This document shows positions 37,836-46,600 of a stretch of 64,000 bases of DNA, one piece after another. The DNA lies in NCBI RefSeq assembly GCF_037126285.1, contig NZ_CP147012.1, positions 2,130,001 through 2,194,000 on the forward strand, written 5' to 3'. A program made the position numbers and the translations under genes. This DNA comes from Bernardetia sp. MNP-M8. GTDB lineage: Bacteria > Bacteroidota > Bacteroidia > Cytophagales > Bernardetiaceae. How positions within the stretch are numbered: position 1 is the first letter of the stretch; every line of letters begins with the position of its first letter. The notes beneath the pieces were generated by a model that worked only from the letters and a program-made list of their open reading frames with translations, was not told the DNA's origin and searched no databases.

Positions 37836-38909
37836 CTAAAATTCTTTTAGATTATTATCTAAATGTAAAAGAATTTTTTCATCATTTTCTACACTGGCAA
37901 ACTTTTCTAAAAGTGCTTTTGCTTCATTGTAGTAATAATTATACAAATCTTCTTTTGAATAAATATTATCCGAATTATAAAAAGACAGCCATTCGGGAAG
38001 TTTAATACTAATAGTTTCTTTATCAGTATTTTTCAAAATACCTAACATATTCAAGAAAATGTTATAGCTTGAAAACTCATTTGTTGCCTGACTAGGATAA
38101 AACTTTTCTAATAAGCTCCACGCTTCATCATTATCAACTTTGCTATAATAATAAGCGAAAAGTATTAAGTATTCAAAATTACGTGGAATGTATTCATGTT
38201 CTTTGAAAAGTTGGTGCATTCCTTTTTCTACATACTGTTTGGCTTCCTCCAAACGATTTTCTTTAGTCAGTTCTTGAACCAAATTGCCATAACTGACAAT
38301 TGGAACACGAGCGCAAGTTTCTTTTTCAGTCAGAATATCATTTCCATCTGCTTTCGCTTTATCTATCGAACCAAAAGTAAGATTGTAATCAAAATCTGAA
38401 TTGAGTTCGCAGGCTTTGCAATCACTCATATCATCAGAAGGCGTTGAATCTCTTATTGCTTTATATTTCTTTGCTTTTTCCTCCAACTCAAAATAAGTAT
38501 AAAAACGATAATAATCTTCATATACAGGACGTAAAGAATAATTATTTCTTTCCATTCTCATCGAATAATCTTCTATAATTTTATCTTTTTGTGCTTTAGA
38601 AATACTCGGGTTTTTAATAACATAATTAATCATCCATTTGTATTGCCACAAAAAGCTAGACTCATCAACAATAGCTGGGTCTTCTTCATACGCTCCAATA
38701 ATCCAACTTATTGCTTCATAGGAAACCATTTTACTAGGCAAATAATCTAACTCTTCTTGCATCATTTCTAGTCGCAAATGTATTGACCATTCGGTGTCGT
38801 GATTGCTATCTGAAATAGTAATGGCTTGTTGTAATAATTTTACTTTATCTTGTGGAAGCGTAAGTTCTTCCTTTTTGATGAGTAGTTTCTGAATTTCTAA
38901 TCCGTACAT
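37836..38909 (-). CDS. Helical protein of unknown function in the HSP90/Sel1 operon
   Basis: A 357-residue soluble protein, almost all alpha-helical by appearance (KVKLLQQAITISDSNHDTEW, EARKYVEKG-like EAKQYVEKGMHQLFKEH), with TPR-like spacing but no clean TPR motif. A CxxC (CKACEL) lies near residue 168. I do not recognise the family. It starts 4 bp after the stop of the HSP90-like gene, so the two are probably translated together. Confidence 0.75.
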   Translation of the reverse strand: MYGLEIQKLLIKKEELTLPQDKVKLLQQAITISDSNHDTEWSIHLRLEMMQEELDYLPSKMVSYEAISWIIGAYEEDPAIVDESSFLWQYKWMINYVIKNPSISKAQKDKIIEDYSMRMERNNYSLRPVYEDYYRFYTYFELEEKAKKYKAIRDSTPSDDMSDCKACELNSDFDYNLTFGSIDKAKADGNDILTEKETCARVPIVSYGNLVQELTKENRLEEAKQYVEKGMHQLFKEHEYIPRNFEYLILFAYYYSKVDNDEAWSLLEKFYPSQATNEFSSYNIFLNMLGILKNTDKETISIKLPEWLSFYNSDNIYSKEDLYNYYYNEAKALLEKFASVENDEKILLHLDNNLKEF

Positions 38910-38913
38910 AATT

Positions 38914-40692
38914 TTATTTTAAAGTGTTTTTAGTAATCGTTAAGAGAGACAGATTCAATACTTCCATTTCGTGTTTATTGATAGGAAACTGACCCAAAAA
39001 TAAAGATTGTATATAGAGTGTTTTGAGAAGTGGCGCAAACAGCTCTTTGTCGTGAGCTTGCAATAAAGTAGCTACCATTGTATTATTGAGATTCAAACAA
39101 AGTGTAGGTTTTGCCTTTTTCTCCGACATATCCAAAATAGAAGCAAATGGATTTTTACTATCTTTTGCTAATTTTTGAGTTTGATAATTTGCCATACTTT
39201 CTTCATCAGAAACAAACAAAACAGGCAAATCAGCAGGGAAAAATTTCTTCAAAGCTACCTCACAAAAATAAGGTTGCATAATCTCAGTAGCTTTATTTAA
39301 AAATACTTGATGCTCTTTAATCTCTTCTTCAGATAATTCTTCAAAATCATTCAATACATCAGATGGCGAAATGGTTTTGATGTCTAATTTTGGATACTTT
39401 TTAATGATGCTTTTCATTAAGTTTTCTTCAAAACTATAAGCTGCATTAATCACAAAAATATCTTTAGAGTTAGCCAGACGACGAATTTGCTTAAAATCTT
39501 CTAGTGAAGTGGTATAAGTAATCGCCTTGATATTTTTCTTTATCCATTCAAAATTCTTTCTGCCTTTATTGGTTTCAAAAATCAAATAATTGATAAATAA
39601 ATCTAATAAAGTTTCATCTTCATTTGCCAACATCTTGATAGATTGGTAATGAGGCTCAAGAATTTTGACAAACTCATTTGGATTGTTTTGAGAGAGTTCT
39701 TTAAAATAATTCTTTAAAGAATCATTCAATAAATCTTTACAAATCTTGAAGGTTGTATCATGAACAAAATCTTCCCTTGATGCTGTCGGAGTTAGCTCAT
39801 TAATATTTACAATAACCTTGATAAAAAATCCCCATTTTGGCAATAAATCTTCAATTTTTTCAGAAAGCAGCATTCTCTTTACAAAAACTTTACTTTCTGT
39901 TTTAGAATTGAGATGCAACTTCTGAGAGCTAATAAACGCACTTCCTTGAAGTCCTAATTCATCAATTTTGATAGGAAAAGCAGTTAAAAAATCTTGATTA
40001 AATTCCGTTTTTCCATATTCTAATAATTGCTCTTGCGTAGCTCCCTCTTGCAACCAAATAGGCGTTTGAGGATTGACAATAGTATGTTGCTGCTCACCAT
40101 TTTTTTCATTCGTTGTATAAAAATGAATTGGATAAGGCAATGCTTCTCCATAATGTTTCAACAATTCTAAGAGCGTATTTTTTAGAAAATAATAGCGCAT
40201 TTCTGGCTTTGCTTCCAAAATAACGGCTGTTCCTGTTGGTCTTGATTCGGATAAAATATTGATTTTGTAAGTTCCATCAGCTTTAGCAGTCCATTGATAG
40301 GCATTTTCATCAGCTTCTGATTTTGTCTGAACAATAACTTCATTACTGACCACAAACGCAGAAAGCAAACCTACCCCAAACTTTCCAATAAAATTTTCTT
40401 TGACATGAGAATGCCTTTTGGAACTCTCTCCGATGATTGCCAAAAAATTATGAATTTCATCTTCTGTTAGTCCGATTCCATTGTCTTCTACAATCAGTTT
40501 TGCTGGGTTTTGATTGAGCAAACGAACTGTTATTTTGCCTTCTGCCTTTGCATCATACACTTTTTTTGCTTCAATAGCATCGACAGAGTTTTGTAATAAC
40601 TCACGCAAAAAAACATTAGGCGTAGTATAAATATGTTCAGATAAAAGGTCAATAATTCCTCTTAAATCTACTTTGAATTTCAAATTTTCCAT
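38914..40692 (-). CDS. Divergent HSP90-family protein
   Basis: A 592-residue protein, clearly a GHKL/Hsp90 ATPase: FLRELLQNSVDAIEAKK near 28 with catalytic E and N, VEDNGIGLT near 74, and GKFGVGLLSAF near 103. The middle domain has TASREDFV (the Arg in place of HtpG's SREYLQ-type Arg). It is quite unlike the htpG in this window and belongs to the 'HSP90 family protein' group. Second gene of a leftward three-gene operon: Sel1-repeat protein, HSP90, helical protein. A client or partner relationship is inferred from the operon only. Confidence 0.9.
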   Translation of the reverse strand: MENLKFKVDLRGIIDLLSEHIYTTPNVFLRELLQNSVDAIEAKKVYDAKAEGKITVRLLNQNPAKLIVEDNGIGLTEDEIHNFLAIIGESSKRHSHVKENFIGKFGVGLLSAFVVSNEVIVQTKSEADENAYQWTAKADGTYKINILSESRPTGTAVILEAKPEMRYYFLKNTLLELLKHYGEALPYPIHFYTTNEKNGEQQHTIVNPQTPIWLQEGATQEQLLEYGKTEFNQDFLTAFPIKIDELGLQGSAFISSQKLHLNSKTESKVFVKRMLLSEKIEDLLPKWGFFIKVIVNINELTPTASREDFVHDTTFKICKDLLNDSLKNYFKELSQNNPNEFVKILEPHYQSIKMLANEDETLLDLFINYLIFETNKGRKNFEWIKKNIKAITYTTSLEDFKQIRRLANSKDIFVINAAYSFEENLMKSIIKKYPKLDIKTISPSDVLNDFEELSEEEIKEHQVFLNKATEIMQPYFCEVALKKFFPADLPVLFVSDEESMANYQTQKLAKDSKNPFASILDMSEKKAKPTLCLNLNNTMVATLLQAHDKELFAPLLKTLYIQSLFLGQFPINKHEMEVLNLSLLTITKNTLK

Positions 40693-40706
40693 ATAATAAA
40701 ATTAGA

Positions 40707-43226
40707 TTATTTTCTTTTGTTTCTAGCAGGATTAATAATGCGTGCAGCTCCTTTGTGTCCATTTTCGGCTGCTTTTGTAAACCATTCAACAGCTAATTCA
40801 GTATTTTCTTCTACACCATTTCCAACTAAATACAGATTTCCTAAATCATATTGAGCAGGTGCATAATCTTCTTGGGCAACTTCTTGAAGATATTTTGCTC
40901 CTGTTTCTACGTTTTTGTCTGTTCCTTTTCCATCTAGGTAGGCTTTGGCTAGTTGATATTTTGCAGCATTGTTATATTCTGCAATACTTTCAAAAAGTTC
41001 GAAGGATTGAGTTTCATTCTTTGATGTTCCATCTCCTTCTAAATAACACATTCCTAAATGATATTTTGCTAAAATATCGCCTTGTTCATGTCCTTGTTTG
41101 AGAGCTTGGTAGGCTTTATCCAAATTTCTTTCTGTGCCAATTCCATATTTGTAACACATTCCCAAACCATAATTGTAATAGCCAAATTCAGCAGCTTTTA
41201 CATAATATTCAAATCCATTTTCTTCTTTACTACCTTCTGTCTCCTGCCAAAATTCCATATTTCCCAATGGAATATTAGCATATTGATAATTATTATTAAC
41301 AGCCAACTGATAGTATTTTTTTGCTTCTTCATTATTTTCTTCTACTCCAAAACCACTGTAATAATAAAGTCCTAATTTATACATTGCATAAGGAGCATTT
41401 GCATCTTCTACAGCCTTTTTCATATATTCAAAAGCCTTTTCAGGATTTCGCTCATCTGTGTTGGCTTCATAATAAAGAGCAATATCGACAGCAGCATCAA
41501 AAATTTCATTTTCTAAATCTTGATGCAACATTTCAAGACCTTTTTGTGTATCTATTTCTATTCCATTTCCATACAAAGTTGCCTTTGAAAGTTCGTAATG
41601 AGCAACTGGATAATCAAGGTTGGCAGCAACTGTAAAATGATGTATTGCTTTTTCAAAATCAGGCTCTTCATTCTCTGACAAAACACCATCTCTATAGTAA
41701 AGTCCCATTCTGTAATGTGCATACGGATTATTATTTTCAGCTACACTTTGATAGGCTTCAAATGCTTTCTGATAATTTCGTTCTACTCCAAAGCCTGTTT
41801 CATAACAAAGTGCCAATTCTATTTTTGAAAAATCAGAATTAAAAATTTCTATTCCTTTATTGATATAAGCAAGTGTTTTTTCAGGATTTGGTTCTACTCC
41901 CACTCCCAAACGATAATATTTACCAGCTATTTCAATTGCTTCCACAGAATCTAACTCTGCACCTCTTTCATACCAATACAAAGCCTTTTGATAATTAGGA
42001 GAATTGTCGTCACTAAAAATACCATTTTGATATTCTCTGCCTAAATAAAATGCTGCATATCCATATCCTTTTTCTGCGCCTTGTTCTAAATAGTTTAGTG
42101 ATTTTTGAGCATCTTTTGCTATATTTTCTCCTATCATCAACTGATAAGCTAGTTCTACGTATGCAGGAGGATGGTTTTCTTTGATGTTTTCTAAAATAGA
42201 AATTCCTTTTTGCTTGTATTCCTTATTAGATTCTGTATTGAACTTTTCATTGAATAAATACAGTTTAGCCAACTCATAAGATGCGCTAAAATTGTTAAAA
42301 GAAGATGTCTTTTCTAAAATTGCTTGTCCTTTATCTATATCTCTAAATTCATCATTATAAATTAGAAAAGTTCCCAAAGTCAGTCCTGCATAAGAAGCTC
42401 CTTTTTTAAATGATTTTTCTAAAAGCGAAATACTTTTCTCAAAATCTGGTTGTATTTCTTCATTACCATACAGATAAAATCTACCCAATAAATAATAAGG
42501 ATGAGAAGATTGGTTTAATTGAACAGCTTTTTCTAGAAATTCAATAGCTTCTTTTGTTTGATTTTTCTGTAAAGCTAACTCGGCTTTTAGCGTATAGATA
42601 GAAGAAGCTAGATAATTATTTTCAAAATCTTGAATTTCATTTACTATGCTTTCAGCAACTTCAGCATTACCATCATAAAACAATAAAAATGCTTTTGTAA
42701 AAGCTCCATTTATAGGATTTTTGAGTATTGCTTTATCAGCATAATCAAAGCCTTTTTCTTTATCTTGTTCGACTCCTTTTGATTGAGAACCAAAATAATA
42801 TTGATATGCCAAAATACTCATTCCCAAATCATTTCCTTTTTCGGCTGCTTCTGTTGCGTAGTTGATTACTTTTTCAAAATCACTTAACCCGAAACGAGCA
42901 TCTCTATAAAAATGAGCTGCAATAGCACGAAATTCAATATCATCTTCAAAAAATGAAGTTAAAGCTGCTGTAATTTTTGAAAAAATAATTTCATATTCTT
43001 CTTTATCCAAAACAAACATGGCTTCATCTTCTCTGCTCTCCCTAAACATCAGTTTAAAAGTATCTTTTACAGCTTTTCTGTAAGCTACGTCTTTAGTATT
43101 TTGGGTAATATTTCCCATAAGAGTATGCCAAGATTCAATATTTTTATTCTTGATTTCTGTTTGTAAAGTATCTAAATCAGAAGCAGAAAATGGTAACAAA
43201 GAATCTGTGTACTTTGAAAGAATCAT
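40707..43226 (-). CDS. Large Sel1-repeat protein
   Basis: An 839-residue protein built from at least twelve Sel1-like repeats (A-x-Y-x-L-G-x-x-Y-x-x-G-x-G-V-x-x-N, then KA-x-x-Y-x-x-A). Examples are GKYYRLGVGVEPNPEKTLAY near 440, GLYYYSGFGVEENNEEAKKY near 640 and GNLYLVGNGVEENTELAVEW near 805. It ends in a basic tail (NPARNKRK). There is no signal peptide, so it is cytosolic. Sel1 solenoids act as scaffolds. It leads the operon with the HSP90-like gene 14 bp downstream and may bind the chaperone or its clients. Confidence 0.9.
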   Translation of the reverse strand: MILSKYTDSLLPFSASDLDTLQTEIKNKNIESWHTLMGNITQNTKDVAYRKAVKDTFKLMFRESREDEAMFVLDKEEYEIIFSKITAALTSFFEDDIEFRAIAAHFYRDARFGLSDFEKVINYATEAAEKGNDLGMSILAYQYYFGSQSKGVEQDKEKGFDYADKAILKNPINGAFTKAFLLFYDGNAEVAESIVNEIQDFENNYLASSIYTLKAELALQKNQTKEAIEFLEKAVQLNQSSHPYYLLGRFYLYGNEEIQPDFEKSISLLEKSFKKGASYAGLTLGTFLIYNDEFRDIDKGQAILEKTSSFNNFSASYELAKLYLFNEKFNTESNKEYKQKGISILENIKENHPPAYVELAYQLMIGENIAKDAQKSLNYLEQGAEKGYGYAAFYLGREYQNGIFSDDNSPNYQKALYWYERGAELDSVEAIEIAGKYYRLGVGVEPNPEKTLAYINKGIEIFNSDFSKIELALCYETGFGVERNYQKAFEAYQSVAENNNPYAHYRMGLYYRDGVLSENEEPDFEKAIHHFTVAANLDYPVAHYELSKATLYGNGIEIDTQKGLEMLHQDLENEIFDAAVDIALYYEANTDERNPEKAFEYMKKAVEDANAPYAMYKLGLYYYSGFGVEENNEEAKKYYQLAVNNNYQYANIPLGNMEFWQETEGSKEENGFEYYVKAAEFGYYNYGLGMCYKYGIGTERNLDKAYQALKQGHEQGDILAKYHLGMCYLEGDGTSKNETQSFELFESIAEYNNAAKYQLAKAYLDGKGTDKNVETGAKYLQEVAQEDYAPAQYDLGNLYLVGNGVEENTELAVEWFTKAAENGHKGAARIINPARNKRK

Positions 43227-43580
43227 ATTTTTTTTATTTGGTGATTAATTAAGTTGTAGGAATTATAAGCTCAGTTTTTTTATTACGTTTTATTGGAATA
43301 GATAACTGATTTCAACGTTTGTCTTTTAGAAAAAGTTCTAAATTTACTTATTTTTGTAAATGTAATTATTTTCAGATAATTAGCAATTAGTTTTAACAAA
43401 GTATATCCTATAAACATCTCCTTTTTTATGTTTCTAGTCTATAAGACTCAAATAAAAAAGCAGAATTTTCATTTTTTCACTAGAAATAAAAACTATTTCT
43501 GCGCATATTTTGAGCATTTTTTTGTAAATTCGTAGTGTGAAAATAAGCATCAACTCTTCTTTGTTATTGATATTCATATC
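43227..43580. other. Divergent intergenic region between the Sel1 operon and dnaE
   Basis: About 350 bp of A/T-rich DNA with both promoters. Apart from the P1 repeat at its right edge I see no hairpin or RNA gene. Confidence 0.45.
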
Positions 43581-43605
43581 TTGCCGTTGTCCCCACCAAC
43601 AACAA
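43581..43605. repeat. Palindromic repeat P1, copy 5 (shortened)
   Basis: TTGCCGTTG, TCCCC, then ACCAACAAC. The left arm lacks the usual TTGGTG segment, so it no longer forms a full hairpin. It lies 13 bp before the dnaE start. Confidence 0.7.
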
Positions 43606-43618
43606 AACACTACCATAT

Positions 43619-46600
43619 ATGTATTTAGTATTCGACACCGAAACCACAGGACTTCCAAAAAACTTTAATGCACCTGTTACAGATTCTGAAAACTGGCCTC
43701 GTCTTGTCCAAATTGCTTGGCAGTTGCACGACAAAACAGGAAATTTATTGTCTGCTCAAAATCATATTGTTTATCCAGATGGATTTACGATTCCTTTCAA
43801 TGCCGAAAAAGTTCATGGAATTTCTACCAAAAGAGCAGAAGAAAATGGAAAGCCTTTGTCTGATGTTTTGAATGCTTTCGCTGATGATTATCAAAAAGCT
43901 GATATTCTCATCGGACACAATGTAGAATTTGATGTCGCTATCATGGGAGCAGAATTTCATAGAACCAGTATTGAGCGTGGTTTTATGGAAAAAGAAACGC
44001 TTTGTACAAAACTTACCTCGGTAGATTTTGTGGCTATTCAAGGTGGACGTGGTGGACGTTTCAAATGGCCTACACTTACTGAGCTTCACACCAAACTTTT
44101 CGGAGTTCCCTTTGCAGATGCTCACGATGCAGCCTATGATGTAGATGCAACAGCAAAATGTTTTTTCGGACTTTTACAAAATAAAGTAGTTCCGACAGTA
44201 GAAGATATTACACCTGAAATGGTTGTTTATCAAGCACCAGAATTGGATAAGGCTAATTTTGGGCAAGTACAAAAGAAAAGTAAGGCAAGTGATAGATTAA
44301 AAAAAGATAGAAAACTAGATGAAATTTTGCCTTTTGTGCATCTTCATACTCATTCTCAATTTTCCATTTTACAGAGTACAGCAAACGTCAAAAAACTGGT
44401 CAGTAAAGCCCATGAAATGGGAATGCCTGCCATTGCCATTACTGATATTGGAAATATGCATGGTGCTTTTTATGCTGTTGGGGAAGGCGAAAAATTAGGT
44501 ATAAAAGTAATTATTGGTGCAGAGCTACATTTGACAGAAGATAGACACAAACATAAATTTACCAAAGACAATCCAGACCGTCGTACCAAACAAGTTTTTT
44601 TAGCTAAAAATCAAGCAGGGTATCATAATCTTGCCAAAATGTGTTCTTATGGATATGTAGATGGATATTATGCAGGTGTTCCACGTATCGATAGAGAGCT
44701 TATTGTAAAATATAAAGAAAATGTAATTGCCACCACAGGAGGAATTGGATCAGAAATTCCTCAACTAATTTTGAATGTGGGAGAGCTACAAGCAGAAGAG
44801 GCTTTCCAATGGTGGTTAGAAGAATTTAGAGATGATTTTTATATTCAATTACAGCGTCATGGATTAGAAGAAGAAGAGCGAGTAAATGAAATTCTTTTGA
44901 GTTGGGCTGACAAATACGATGTAAAATATTTTGCTTCCAACGATTGTTTTTATCTCAAAAAAGAAGATGCAGATGCTCATGATACACTTTTGTGTGTGAA
45001 AGATGGCATTCCGAAAAGTACGCCTGTGGGTCGTGGTCGTGGTTATCGTTTTGGTTTTCCGAATCACGAATTTTATTTTAAGTCTGCCGAAGAAATGAAT
45101 CAGCTTTTTGCAGACCTTCCAGAATCCATTGAAACGACAATGGAAATTGTAAATAAAACGGAAGTCATAAAGCTAAAGCGTGATATTTTATTACCAAAAT
45201 ATGAAATTCCAGCAGAGTTTCCAGATGAAGATGCGTATTTGGCTCATTTGGCTTATGAAGGAGCAGCCAAACGCTATAAAGAAATTACACCTGCCATCAG
45301 AGAACGTATAGATTTAGAACTCAAAATCATGAAGGACATGGGTTTTCCTGGTTACTTTTTGATTGTACAAGATTTCATCAATGAAGCTAGAAGAATTGGT
45401 GTTGCCGTGGGTCCAGGTCGTGGTTGTTTGACGGCTGATGCCAAGGTGGTTTTGCATGACGGAACAACAAAAAATATTTGTGATATTGAGAAAGGAGATA
45501 AAGTAATTACAGAAAGTGGAACAATTAGAAAAGTAAAAAATACATTCGTTTATCCGACCAACAACAAAGAAGAATTATTAAAAATAAAAACCTATTACGG
45601 AGAAACAGAAGGAATTACACTAACCAAAGACCATAAAATTCTGACAGAAAAACAGCTTTTTCCAAAGAATTATGAAAACTGGGCAGAAAGCACAAAGAAA
45701 AATAGAGCAAAACCACGTCCAATAGGGAATTTGGAATGGAAACAAGCACAAGAAATTTCAGAAGGTGATTGGGTTTTTGTTCCAAAGCCAAAAGTTGAAA
45801 TAAAAGAAATAAAAGAATTTGATTTGGCTGATTTGAGTGAATATTCTGCGTTGAATGATTTGCGTTTTGATGAAGAAACAATTTATCATGACGTTCAAAA
45901 TACACTTTGCAATACCATTCAACGAACAAAAACACAAGAGAGAAAAATAATATTAGATAAAGATTGGTATAAAATATTTGGAATTTTTACTGGTGATGGT
46001 TGGATTCGTAAAAATGAACGTCCTCTTGTTGGTTTTGCTTTTCATGAAAGTGAAAAAGAAAATCTAAACTTTGTAAAAAATAAATTTGAGCAAATTGGTT
46101 GTGAGGTAAGCGAAAATCATTCAAAAACTAGAAAACTGATACAACTGGCAGTAAATAGCAAACCTATTTATTTACTTTTCAAAAAATTGTATGATGAGTA
46201 TGAATTTAGTTCAGCAACTAAATACGTTCCAGATTTTGTTCTTTCTGCATCAGAAGAAAATGTAGCTTCGTTTTTAGAAGGATATTGTGCAGCAGATGGA
46301 TATGAGGGAGAAGGCAAATTTAGATTTACAACAGTTTCAAGAAAATTAGCTGACCAAGTTCGTTTTCTTTGTTGGAGAATTAATATTCCAGCTTCTTTAG
46401 GAATTGATAATCGAATAGACAAAAGAGAAGCATTCAAAAATACACAAACAGCTTATTATGTAACCATTCCAAAAGACAAGCGAATTGGAAAGACAGCAGC
46501 AAAGGCAAATTATATTTATGAGCCAATCAAAAATGAAAAACAAGACGGTTTTTTACTCAAAATAAGAAGTGTAGAAACCGTTCCTAATCAAACTCTAGTT

